Assembly: GCA_016934295.1 (NCBI GenBank)
Contig: JAFGTD010000004.1
Span: 1 to 35,387, forward strand
DNA length: 35,387 nucleotides
Reading direction: 5' to 3'
Origin: Acidobacteriota bacterium
GTDB lineage: Bacteria > Acidobacteriota > UBA6911
In this document: positions 14,136 to 21,320 of the stretch, one piece after another
Numbering within the stretch: the stretch's first letter is position 1
Layout of the letters: each line of letters starts with the position of its first letter
Position numbers and translations under genes: made by a program
The notes under the pieces: model-generated
Databases searched by the model: none
The model's input: only the letters and a program-made list of their open reading frames with translations
What the model was told of the DNA's origin: nothing

Positions 14136-15546
14136 CTTCTATAGTGTCAAATCTTACAGTAAAGCTGCTTCCTCTGCCAACGATGCTTTCCACCTGAATG
14201 GATGCTCCATGCAGAACAACGATTTCCTTGACTATGGAAAGCCCCAGCCCTGTCCCGCCCGCGTGATGGGCTACGGCATTTTTACTTCTAAAATGGTCAT
14301 TGAATATCTTATCCAGAGCATCTTTGGGAATGCCGATACCGTTGTCCTGGACGGCCACTTCCGCCTTTCCGGGTGAAGTCTCAACGGACACCACCACGCG
14401 CCCTATGTTGTCCGGACTATAGTTGATGGCATTCTGGATCAGATTGGAGAAAAGAGTTTTCAGATGCTCGTAGGAACCCATGATATGAACGGGAGGGTGG
14501 TTTTCTACAAGATTGATGATCTTGATTTTTCGGGATTCTCCGATCAGGGCTCCTTCGCCGGCCTCTTCACATAAAACCGAAATCAGGTTTACCGAAACCA
14601 GGTTCATTTCGGTCACCACCAGGGTTCTCAGATTGCTCAGGTGGATGATATCCGTGATCCTGTCCGTGATCTGGTCGCACCGGTTGCCGATACGCGTAAC
14701 AACGGCCTGCGCTTTTTCAGGGAGCTGTCCGCAATAGCCGTCCCGCAGAGTGTATACATAGCTTTTTATGGCGGCGAACGGGGCTTTGAGTTCGTGCGTG
14801 GCGAGAAGAGTCGACTGCGTTTTCTCCTTGTCTATTTTTATCATCATTTGATGGGCATCTTCGAGTTGACGCTCTCTCAGTTTCAGGCTTGAGCTGATCT
14901 CGCTTACCAGATACCAGCAGAAGAGGTAGACGCCGCCGCTTGCAAGCACGAATCCTAAGGTAATCCCAAAGTCGTGGCTGACGGCTTCCCTGAACTCGCT
15001 TTTGAAAATACTCTGGACGGGAATAATCCCGGCCAATTCCAGCATAAGCGGTGCGGATGCGTAGACCCATCCGGCCGCCGCTATCATCAGGGACTGCCAG
15101 CGGGAAAAGAGAAGGGTGGCCAGGATAATGTGGGCCATGAAAAGAGAGCCCATCGGCGTTTCAATGCAGCCAAGCGAATAGGTTAGAAAGCTCAATGCGG
15201 TGAAATCACCGAACATCTGCCACAGAAGGAGTCGCTGCAGCTCCCTGCGGCGCGTTTTGTCGCCGAAAAGATTGTGCCCGATTTTTGAATAAAGCAGATT
15301 TGTAAATGACAGAAATGCGATCGTAATGACAAAATCGACAGGGTTGACATCGGCCGGGACAATATCCGTCGTCGCGATGACCGCGCCGACGGCACATGCC
15401 AGGATGGCCAGCCATCGCATTTTGATAAACCAGGTCGCCCGGGCTGCCAGCTCCTGGTTCCTGATGTCCGGAATGATGGTGGTTACGGAACCCCAATTAT
15501 AGAAAAAGGAATGTTTTTTCCTTGTCACGGGGTTATCCTTTACCAT
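14116..15546 (-). CDS. Membrane-bound sensor histidine kinase
   Basis: A 476-residue kinase. About five to six hydrophobic segments lie between residues 43 and 217 (WLAILACAVGAVIATT, VDFVITIAFLSFTNLLY, LITYSLG-like, LFMAHIILATLLF, GITLGFVLASGGVYLFCWYL), so sensing is probably at or within the membrane. The HisKA domain has the phospho-acceptor H251 in LLATHELKAPFAAI, followed by HATPase_c with the N box (NLIQNAINYSP), G1 (DNGIGIP) and G2 (GGTGLGLSI). The ATG at 15546 has AAAGGCGG upstream. It lies 47 bases after the hydrogenase maturation protease and before the receiver gene, so the two-component pair may be part of the hydrogenase transcript. The last six codons are provided by an inverted repeat. 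Confidence 0.9.
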   Translation of the reverse strand: MVKDNPVTRKKHSFFYNWGSVTTIIPDIRNQELAARATWFIKMRWLAILACAVGAVIATTDIVPADVNPVDFVITIAFLSFTNLLYSKIGHNLFGDKTRRRELQRLLLWQMFGDFTALSFLTYSLGCIETPMGSLFMAHIILATLLFSRWQSLMIAAAGWVYASAPLMLELAGIIPVQSIFKSEFREAVSHDFGITLGFVLASGGVYLFCWYLVSEISSSLKLRERQLEDAHQMMIKIDKEKTQSTLLATHELKAPFAAIKSYVYTLRDGYCGQLPEKAQAVVTRIGNRCDQITDRITDIIHLSNLRTLVVTEMNLVSVNLISVLCEEAGEGALIGESRKIKIINLVENHPPVHIMGSYEHLKTLFSNLIQNAINYSPDNIGRVVVSVETSPGKAEVAVQDNGIGIPKDALDKIFNDHFRSKNAVAHHAGGTGLGLSIVKEIVVLHGASIQVESIVGRGSSFTVRFDTIEVGPVNE

Positions 15547-15593
15547 GATCCGCCTTTACAAGTAAACGATTTTAACCTGCAGGGATCCGCATA

Positions 15594-16073
15594 TTATTGC
15601 TGCAACCGGGAACAGATGTTTTTCAGGGCGGCAAGGAGCGAAGGTAAGAGCTTCGACATCTCCCGAGTCAGCCCCTGTTTCGGGGAAACGTCGAAAGGCT
15701 GAACGCCGAATATACCGATCGTTCGATCATAGCCCAGCGTTCTGGCGAGTTCCAATCCTTCCGCCAGCCCCAGCCCGTGCGTCGAGACGGAACTGGTTTT
15801 CATAGTTATTGCAGCATTGTTGTCTGAAAAGAAACTGTATTCCCCGGGAGCGAGACCCATATCGGCGGCATCAACCAGAATTACCGGTTTTTGCCATTCC
15901 AGAAGCGATGAAGCCACCATGGCGGCATCGGCGCACTCCAGGAGAATGCAGCATTCGGCGTATTCCAATTCCCGGGACAGGGCCCGGACCAGGGCGAGCC
16001 CGATTTCATCGTCACCGCCTGCCGGCGTTCCCGTTCCTACAACCAGCCAGTCCGAATCCGGATACGATTCCAT
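15594..16073 (-). CDS. Hydrogenase maturation protease (HycI/HoxW type)
   Basis: A 159-residue endopeptidase of the hydrogenase maturation family. The N-terminus has WLVVGTGTPAGGDDEIGLAL; the usual GNxxxxDDGxG appears as GTGTPAGGDDEIG, with the metal-binding acidic residue kept. The second region is VILVDAADMG and the third has SVSTHGLGLAEGLELARTLG, carrying the conserved His. It removes the C-terminal tail of the large subunit after nickel insertion; its substrate is presumably the alpha subunit encoded just upstream. The ATG at 16073 (MESYPDSDW) is chosen because AAGGA lies eight bases before it and because the longer frame to 16160 is encoded by a palindromic repeat element. It is 227 bases downstream of the alpha gene. 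Confidence 0.88.
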   Translation of the reverse strand: MESYPDSDWLVVGTGTPAGGDDEIGLALVRALSRELEYAECCILLECADAAMVASSLLEWQKPVILVDAADMGLAPGEYSFFSDNNAAITMKTSSVSTHGLGLAEGLELARTLGYDRTIGIFGVQPFDVSPKQGLTREMSKLLPSLLAALKNICSRLQQ

Positions 16074-16110
16074 CCGAAGATCCTTTGGTCTATGCTCGTA
16101 ACTCCTTGGT

Positions 16111-16205
16111 CCGCATTTCTCGCAGGATTTCTGTCGTGGAGATTCCGTTTTGCCAGCCATGTTGAAACCTGTAGCGAAGCGATCGAACTAACGGGAGAAA
16201 TGCGG
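16111..16205. repeat. Palindromic repeat element, copy A
   Basis: Terminal inverted repeats CCGCATTTCTC (16111-16121) and GAGAAATGCGG (16195-16205) are perfect over 11 bases. The interior contains GCAGGATTTCTGTCG and GTAGCGAAGC, both shared with copy B at 20299, and similarity continues to about 16236 (TTAACCTCAATTCCG). It lies between the hydrogenase alpha gene and the maturation protease gene. The long 5' extension of the protease ORF is translated from this element. Confidence 0.7.
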
Positions 16206-16300
16206 ATTAACCTCAATTCCGAAGTTGGATTATCCCACGTTAAACTATTGAGATCCAAAGATTTCGACCTCTTTAAGTGTCACAATATCGGAATGGAGGC

Positions 16301-17608
16301 TTAATCGACAAATTCCACGTCCAACATATGCACGGAACAGGAGATGCAGGGATCGTAAGCCCGCAAAAGCATTTCCATATGAAGCGTAAGCTCATCCTGC
16401 GACATTTTGGGGAGCATTTCGGGTACAAACGCCTTCATGTCCTGCTCAACATTGTTAATATTCTGGCTGGTGGGGATCACCGCATTGGCGTCGATGCAAC
16501 GGCCGTTTTCATCGAATGTATAATCGTGAAAGAGTATGCCCCGGGGCACTTCGCAGGATGCTATCCCATGGCCTGCCTTCACCTGGTAGGAGGTATCCTC
16601 GGCTTTGAGCCCGCCGCCCAGCACTTCATCCAGCATCCGGACGCTGTTGTAGGCGCAGTGGACGACTTCCACCACCTGAGCCACGTTGTTCATGTACGGA
16701 TTGTAGCAGGGCACGTTAAGCCCAAGCGCCGCCGCCGCCTGCTTCGCCTCGGGAAGCAGCTGATCGAAGTTGTTGTTTACCCTTGCCAGGGCTCCGACAA
16801 AGTAGGAGTCGCGATGCCACTTGGACCATTTGGTCGTGCAATGTGCGACGGTGAATTCGTTCGTTACATCCCGGTATTGGTCTACGGGAACCGCGGACTT
16901 CGTGTCCGAACTGTAAACATCCCCATCATAAAGGGCGTATTCATCCGGGTGCTTCAGCGAAACAAATTCCGTCTCCCTTTCATAAGGAGGAACCTTGAGA
17001 GTTTTGACTATGCCGATGGTCTCTTCCAGATCCGGGATTGCATCCAGCATTCGCTTGCGCAGTGCGGCAACGGCATCCAGATCCGGAAGCTTCCTCCATC
17101 CTTTCAGGGTGTTGGCCATGGGATGCAGCATGCGTCCGCCGAACACGGCCGTGTAATCGTTTGCCAGCTTTTTAAGCCGGAGCGCCCGTTTTACTACTTC
17201 GGGGTGCGTTTTTGCCAGCGGCAACACGCTTTGGACGCCCAGGTAATCGGGCACCGCCAGGAAATAAACATGCAGGAGATGACTCTGCAGAAACTGGGAT
17301 TCCGTCAGGAGCTTGCGGAGCAGGACGGTCTGGGGGCTGACCTCAATACCGAGGGCCGCCTCCACGGCCTTGGTGGCCGTCATTTGGTGTCCCACGCAGC
17401 AAATCCCGCAGATGCGGCTGACAATCCAGGGAATTTCCGCCGGATGCATTCCCCGGACAAAATTTTCAAAAAAACGGTTGGCTTCCGTGATGGAAAGCTT
17501 TACCTCTTTAACAGCGCCTTCTTTGGTGCTGACAATAATCCGTCCGTGCCCTTCCACGCGGGTAACATGGTTGACGTCGATTTTATATGTTTTTTCTTTC
17601 AAATCCAT
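16301..17608 (-). CDS. hydA: [NiFe]-hydrogenase large (alpha) subunit, group 3b type
   Basis: A 435-residue catalytic subunit that binds the Ni-Fe(CN)2CO site. Motif L1 is RICGICCVGH (C67, C70, H74) and L2 is DPCISCSVH (C421, C424, H427). The eight residues after H427 (MLDVEFVD) are the tail expected to be cut by the maturation protease encoded downstream. RVEGHGRI near the N-terminus is also typical. The short L2 and the neighbouring beta, gamma and delta genes assign it to the cytoplasmic NADP-linked bidirectional hydrogenases (sulfhydrogenase, HydBGDA). It is two bases downstream of the delta gene. The reaction is H2 oxidation or evolution coupled to NADP(H); elemental sulfur or polysulfide reduction is known for archaeal relatives. 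All metal ligands are intact. Confidence 0.95.
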   Translation of the reverse strand: MDLKEKTYKIDVNHVTRVEGHGRIIVSTKEGAVKEVKLSITEANRFFENFVRGMHPAEIPWIVSRICGICCVGHQMTATKAVEAALGIEVSPQTVLLRKLLTESQFLQSHLLHVYFLAVPDYLGVQSVLPLAKTHPEVVKRALRLKKLANDYTAVFGGRMLHPMANTLKGWRKLPDLDAVAALRKRMLDAIPDLEETIGIVKTLKVPPYERETEFVSLKHPDEYALYDGDVYSSDTKSAVPVDQYRDVTNEFTVAHCTTKWSKWHRDSYFVGALARVNNNFDQLLPEAKQAAAALGLNVPCYNPYMNNVAQVVEVVHCAYNSVRMLDEVLGGGLKAEDTSYQVKAGHGIASCEVPRGILFHDYTFDENGRCIDANAVIPTSQNINNVEQDMKAFVPEMLPKMSQDELTLHMEMLLRAYDPCISCSVHMLDVEFVD

Positions 17609-17610
17609 TT

Positions 17611-18387
17611 TCAGACTCCTCTGCCAATCGGTTCGGCGCCAAGGAAAAGACGGTATCGATTTCGGATGTCCTCGTCTTTAATATTGTGTTCCCGCATCAG
17701 GGTTATATGGGAATCGATGTTGGCATGGGGAAGCGTTCCGCGACAGCCGTCGCATACATAGCCGTTATTGACGCAGATGCTGTTGCACCCGCCCCAGGTT
17801 ATCGGTCCCATGCAGGTTTCCCCGCGTTCCAGGACGCACTCGTTTCCATTTTTCTTGCATTCCACGCAAACGGCATCAGGCGGGAAAAACGGCGTGGTTC
17901 CATGCAGCACGGATTTCACCAGATGCAGGAATTCCGCCGGCACCACCGGGCAACCGCGAAGATATGCGTCCACCTTTACAACGGCATCCAGGGGCCGCAC
18001 GCGCGTGTGCGACCATAGAGACCAGTGGTCGGCATCCACCTGAACCCGGTTCCGGGCTTCCTCTCCATAGATCACTTCATAATTGACGGCCGGCGCTACG
18101 AAGTTGGAACGGGCCTGAACGTTGCCGTTGCAGGCGCATGCACCCAGCGCAACCAGGACGGTAGTTCGGGATCGCAGGTTCTGGAGCCGTTCGATGTCTT
18201 CGTCCCGGTGGATACTTCCTTCTACAAAAGCTATATCATAGCGCGGCGCTTTTTCGGAGAGAGCTTCGCGGAACTCCACGAGATTAACAAGGTTAAGGAT
18301 GTCGAGTAAAATATCCTCGCAGTTAAGGATAGCCAGCTGGCATCCCTCGCAGCTGGCAAAATCGAAAAATGCCACTTTGGGTTTCAT
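17611..18387 (-). CDS. hydD: [NiFe]-hydrogenase small (delta) subunit
   Basis: A 258-residue subunit of the NADH:ubiquinone oxidoreductase 20-kDa type. The N-terminal SCEGCQLAILNCEDILLDIL carries the proximal [4Fe-4S] cysteines, followed by ALGACACNGNVQA and RGCPVVPAEFL. Further cysteines (VCVECKKNGNEC, ETCMGPITWGGC, CVNNGYVCDGC) supply the additional clusters. It passes electrons between the Ni-Fe site in alpha and the gamma subunit. The ATG at 18387 overlaps the gamma stop by four bases and the stop sits two bases before the alpha start, so translation is coupled. Confidence 0.94.
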   Translation of the reverse strand: MKPKVAFFDFASCEGCQLAILNCEDILLDILNLVNLVEFREALSEKAPRYDIAFVEGSIHRDEDIERLQNLRSRTTVLVALGACACNGNVQARSNFVAPAVNYEVIYGEEARNRVQVDADHWSLWSHTRVRPLDAVVKVDAYLRGCPVVPAEFLHLVKSVLHGTTPFFPPDAVCVECKKNGNECVLERGETCMGPITWGGCNSICVNNGYVCDGCRGTLPHANIDSHITLMREHNIKDEDIRNRYRLFLGAEPIGRGV

Positions 18388-19238
18388 TGAAGCGCCTCCG
18401 GTATACCTGAAAGATCGGAGAACCGGAACACCGGTCCATCCTGACAGCAGTAAATCTTATTGATCTGGCAGTGTCCGCATTTGCCCACACCGCATTTCAT
18501 GCGCCGTTCGAGATCGACAAAAATCTGGTCGAAGTTCATCCCCCGAACGTTGAGAGCCTTGATGACGAATTTGTACATAACCGGGGGACCGCAAAGAGCG
18601 GCCATGGTTTTTTTCGGATCCATTTCCAGTTTTGGGATAGGATCGGTAACAAGGCCGGTACCGAATTCCCACGGCATATTTTCCGTACCGTCCACGAGCC
18701 TGATTACGTCCATTCCCGCGTCCGTCGTCCACGTCTCGAGTTGGTCGCGATACAGCTCTTCGGCCGGGTTCCGGCAACCGGAAATCAGCGTGATGTTTCC
18801 GAAACGGCCCCGTTCCTTGATGATAGGTGTAATCAGGGACCGCAGCGGCACCAGGCCGAGCCCTCCGGCTACGAAGAGCACATCGTGGCTATAGAAATCA
18901 TCCAGGTTAAAACCGGATCCGTAGGGACCGCGAATGCCCAGCTGGTCCCCGACCTTCAGTTCGTGAATTGCCTGGGTCAGGCGGCCTATGCGGCGAATGA
19001 CCATTTCCAGGATATTGTCTTCCGAGGGGCCATTGCTTATAGATATGGGAGCTTCGCCCAAACCGAGGACGGAAACCATCACGAACTGCCCCGGCCCGTG
19101 TCCCAAAGGTTTTTCAAGTTCGATCCGGAAATACCGGTCCTTGGCGGTCATGTCGGCAATCTCGACAATCTTGCCGATCTGCGGAAGAAAAGTCTCCCTG
19201 GCAATCTGATCGTATTGAGACGGAACGGTTTTCATCAT
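18384..19238 (-). CDS. hydG: Hydrogenase gamma subunit, FAD/NAD(P)-binding with [2Fe-2S] site
   Basis: A 284-residue flavoprotein of the ferredoxin-NADP reductase fold. The FAD region contains HGPGQFVMVSVLGLGEAPIS followed by ISNGP; the nucleotide-binding half has VLFVAGGLGLVPLRSL and later MAALCGPPVM. The C-terminal [2Fe-2S] motif is CGVGKCGHC with C249, C254, C257 and C264 or C265, as in dihydroorotate dehydrogenase PyrK and the sulfhydrogenase gamma subunit. It is the NADP(H)-reacting module. Its start overlaps the beta stop, and its stop overlaps the delta start, by four bases each. Confidence 0.94.
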   Translation of the reverse strand: MMKTVPSQYDQIARETFLPQIGKIVEIADMTAKDRYFRIELEKPLGHGPGQFVMVSVLGLGEAPISISNGPSEDNILEMVIRRIGRLTQAIHELKVGDQLGIRGPYGSGFNLDDFYSHDVLFVAGGLGLVPLRSLITPIIKERGRFGNITLISGCRNPAEELYRDQLETWTTDAGMDVIRLVDGTENMPWEFGTGLVTDPIPKLEMDPKKTMAALCGPPVMYKFVIKALNVRGMNFDQIFVDLERRMKCGVGKCGHCQINKIYCCQDGPVFRFSDLSGIPEALQ

Positions 19239-20281
19239 TGATCTCCTTCATTTATCAAATCAGCGACAATATCGTATATATCGATTTTGGCCGTGCATTG
19301 CCGGCCGCATCGCCCGCACCCGACACAGACCGCACCATGGCCAAATTTTTCCGTCAGGTATTCAAATTTTCGTTTGACCCTGTGGCGTTGTCTTGCCGCC
19401 GGATCGGGACGGAAATTGTGGCCGCCGCCTACAACAGCAAAGTGAGGCAGCATGCAGCCGTCCCAGGTTCGGGTCCGGTTGCCCGATGCCACATCCAGAT
19501 TCATGTCGTCGCTTACATCAAAACAGTAACAGGTGGGGCAAACCAGGTTGCAGCTGCCGCAGGAGAAACAGCGTTCGACATGTTTGTCCCAGACGGGACT
19601 TTTCCATTTTTCGGCGACATTTTTATAAATATCCTGGGCGGTGACCGGGAACGTACGGCCAAACGGCTCCGGCATATCAGCGACCGTTCCCACTTTTCTG
19701 GCGGGCCCGTCATCGCACGTCTGCCAATCGGTTCCGGCCGCCAGTTTCTCTCCAAGTTCCGTTTTTACCTCAACCAAAAGATCCCCGTGCTTAAGAGGCG
19801 TGATAAAAATATCCGCGCCTTCGGTGTGGTGCAGAGAATCCACTGCGGCACAGAACACCCGCGAGTCGCATGGAGCCGTGCATGCCCAGCCGACCAGGGC
19901 CGTATTCTCGCGTCGCGCCAGGTAGTGTGCATCCGGCACGCCATCCTTTAAGAACAGGTCAATCAGGAAAATTGCTTTAAGATCGCAAGGCCGCACGCCG
20001 GCTATCACACGAAAGGATTCGTCAAGAGTCGGATTTATTTCGGTCTTGCCGTCCGCATGCTTTTTAAAGCTTAAAAGCTCTTCCCGTGCCGGGATAAGCA
20101 ACTTGACCGGCGGCAATACCGTAGGGGTGTAATGTTCAAACTGTATGTCGGAATCGGCTTTGACTTCTGCGAATCGGTAACTCGCATGCCCGAATTTTTC
20201 CGGGAAATATACCGGGTTTTCGGAAGCCGTCTTTCTTATCCAGTTGGTTATGTTCTGTAGAGTGGTAAGGTAATAACTCAT
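19235..20281 (-). CDS. hydB: Hydrogenase beta subunit, 4Fe-4S dicluster protein
   Basis: A 348-residue iron-sulfur subunit, first gene of the hydrogenase operon. The N-terminal half has IAGVRPCDLKAIFLID and WACTAPCDSRVFC, conserved in the sulfhydrogenase beta and anaerobic sulfite reductase A family. The C-terminal half carries two [4Fe-4S] motifs, RCFSCGSCNLVCPTCYC and VCVGCGRCGRQC. It probably relays electrons to a further acceptor such as polysulfide or ferredoxin. The ATG at 20281 has GAGG about nine bases upstream. Palindromic copy B begins only 17 bases upstream, inside what must be the 5' untranslated region or promoter. Confidence 0.94.
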   Translation of the reverse strand: MSYYLTTLQNITNWIRKTASENPVYFPEKFGHASYRFAEVKADSDIQFEHYTPTVLPPVKLLIPAREELLSFKKHADGKTEINPTLDESFRVIAGVRPCDLKAIFLIDLFLKDGVPDAHYLARRENTALVGWACTAPCDSRVFCAAVDSLHHTEGADIFITPLKHGDLLVEVKTELGEKLAAGTDWQTCDDGPARKVGTVADMPEPFGRTFPVTAQDIYKNVAEKWKSPVWDKHVERCFSCGSCNLVCPTCYCFDVSDDMNLDVASGNRTRTWDGCMLPHFAVVGGGHNFRPDPAARQRHRVKRKFEYLTEKFGHGAVCVGCGRCGRQCTAKIDIYDIVADLINEGDQ

Positions 20282-20298
20282 GGGAGTTCCTCTCTAAG

Positions 20299-20368
20299 CC
20301 CGCATTTGTCCCAGGATTTCGTCGCCTCGATGTAAGCGAAGCCCCTGGATCCCTGGGGCAAATGCGGG
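20299..20368. repeat. Palindromic repeat element, copy B
   Basis: CCCGCATTTGTCCCAGG (20299-20315) and CCTGGGGCAAATGCGGG (20352-20368) are complementary at 16 of 17 positions, the mismatch being a possible G-U pair. The interior carries CAGGATTTCGTCG and GTAAGCGAAGC, as in copy A at 16111, and both copies continue into TTAA and CCTCAAT. It sits immediately upstream of the hydrogenase beta start. Confidence 0.7.
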
Positions 20369-20591
20369 TTAATTCTACAAACCTCAATCCGGATTCCCAA
20401 ATGGGATTCCCCAATAGTCCTTTTTATATCAATAGACTGCATCGGCAAATCCAACTTCGTCGGAGTAAGATTCCCGCAGTTGAATGATTTGATAAAGGGA
20501 TAGAATTCATATATGTATCCTGAATCCGGAATCAGGGCTGAATCGTCAAATCCGATTCATGAAAACATCAACCCGTTAAGGGGCAAGACAT

Positions 20592-20688
20592 TTAAGTATA
20601 TATAAATCTGATTTAGCGTCAAATATAGATAACCTGGTTAACACCCCTTAGTATATATATTTCTACTCAAACGTCAATAATATATAAT
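20592..20688. repeat. Direct repeat, two units 55 bases apart
   Basis: A unit of about 40 bases, AGTATATATA...CGTCAA.ATATA.ATAA, occurs from about 20592 and again from about 20647. AGTATATATA, the CTnnnT middle and CGTCAA keep the same 55-base offset. The units are diverged but clearly related and may be paired protein-binding sites. Confidence 0.45.
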
Positions 20689-20912
20689 TTAAATTAATAC
20701 TTTGAATTTAAGGAAAAGATCTCCGGTCGGGAAAACCCGGTTTCGGACAATGCAGTTCAGCCGCGATATGTAAATTTTAAATTATAAATATGGTTAGAAG
20801 CGGTCGTGGAGGCTGGAACTGAGAATTACCCGAGCGGATATCCACAGGGTATGCCCGACAAGTTGTGGACTCTTCTTTGCTACAGGGATCCCGGGACGGG
20901 ACTTCTGCATTT

Positions 20913-20948
20913 CCTGATCGGAGCCTGTCTTTGAAAGACCTTCTCAGG
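20913..20948 (-). terminator. Hairpin at the end of the small peptide gene
   Basis: CCTGA (20913-20917) pairs with TCAGG (20944-20948), around an inner near-palindrome GTCTTTGAAAGAC (20927-20939). The outer arm overlaps the stop codon of the 68-residue peptide. No T-run follows, so it is only a weak terminator candidate. Confidence 0.3.
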
Positions 20949-21150
20949 ATGGAAAATTATCATTACAGATGGCGGGGCAGGTGCCTTTGATCTGCTCAAA
21001 GCAAAGGTTTTTACTGGTCTTGGCAACGGCGGACTGCTGGCCGCCGCCTTTGCAGGCCAGCAATACGGCTTCCTCCGGCCGGCTTCTCACGAGAACAATC
21101 AATTGCGGTTTTTCCCATTTTTTCTTCGGTTTTGTAGCGCTGTCGGTCAT
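20944..21150 (-). CDS. Small Cys-containing peptide, possible modified-peptide precursor
   Basis: A 68-residue peptide. It has a Lys-rich start (TKPKKKWEKPQLIVLVRSRP), then EEAVLLACK, then a Gly/Ser/Cys-containing tail (KGGGQQSAVAKTSKN, LCFEQIKGTCPAICNDNFPS). Cysteines are at 33, 50, 58 and 62. The segment WxxPxLxxLxRxxPEEAVLxxCK gives the impression of a conserved leader, followed by a variable Cys-bearing core, the layout of ribosomally made, post-translationally modified peptides. I recall similar short ORFs in anaerobes but no named family. No radical-SAM, lanthipeptide or cyclodehydratase enzyme, protease or ABC exporter is near, so this rests on layout alone. The ATG at 21150 has AGGAT eight bases upstream. 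A LuxR-type response regulator lies immediately upstream on the same strand. Confidence 0.6.
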   Translation of the reverse strand: MTDSATKPKKKWEKPQLIVLVRSRPEEAVLLACKGGGQQSAVAKTSKNLCFEQIKGTCPAICNDNFPS

Positions 21151-21289
21151 ACAAACATCCTATCGGTCGTTCCAAGGAATAGGGTGGTTTTTTCCCCAGT
21201 CCGGAACCTCTTGGGTAAATCGATTCAAACACTGCTATTATCGGAATTCTTTTGGTATTTCTGAATAGGCAAATATCTGAAGGATTAAT

Positions 21290-21306
21290 CTAAGAAAAAC
21301 TCTTAG
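21290..21306 (-). terminator. Weak hairpin after the LuxR-type regulator
   Basis: CTAAGA and TCTTAG form a 6-bp stem with loop AAAAC (GTTTT in the message), 15 bases past the regulator stop. AT-rich and without a clear T-run. Confidence 0.25.
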
Positions 21307-21320
21307 AGGGAATAAGAATT

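Larger units (their letters stand above)
20282..20943. other. Long AT-rich intergenic region upstream of the hydrogenase operon
   Basis: This 662-base stretch carries no ORF I would defend. From the hydrogenase side it holds palindromic repeat B (20299-20368), a possible minus-strand promoter near 20420-20450 (TTGGAT, 17 bases, TGATAT), the 55-base-spaced direct repeat (20592-20688), a TTAAGGGG / CCCCTTA inverted pair (20576-20583, 20644-20650), and the hairpin at the end of the small peptide gene. Base composition is clearly more AT-rich than the genes on either side. Confidence 0.6.

Noticed and set aside
16074-16160. 29-residue N-terminal extension of the maturation protease
   Set aside because: It is encoded by palindromic repeat A, lacks a good ribosome site and precedes the conserved start of the family.
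16277-17761. 494-codon plus-strand open frame opposite hydA
   Set aside because: Mirror of a well-conserved hydrogenase gene with all metal ligands; the translation is His/Phe-rich without domains.
18471-19241. 256-codon plus-strand open frame opposite hydG
   Set aside because: Antisense shadow of a conserved flavoprotein gene with intact [2Fe-2S] motif.
20838-20870. DnaA-box-like ATATCCACA and a facing TGTGGAC
   Set aside because: Only one near-match to a DnaA box plus a weak second; no dnaA, dnaN or gidA nearby. More likely a small inverted repeat than an origin.
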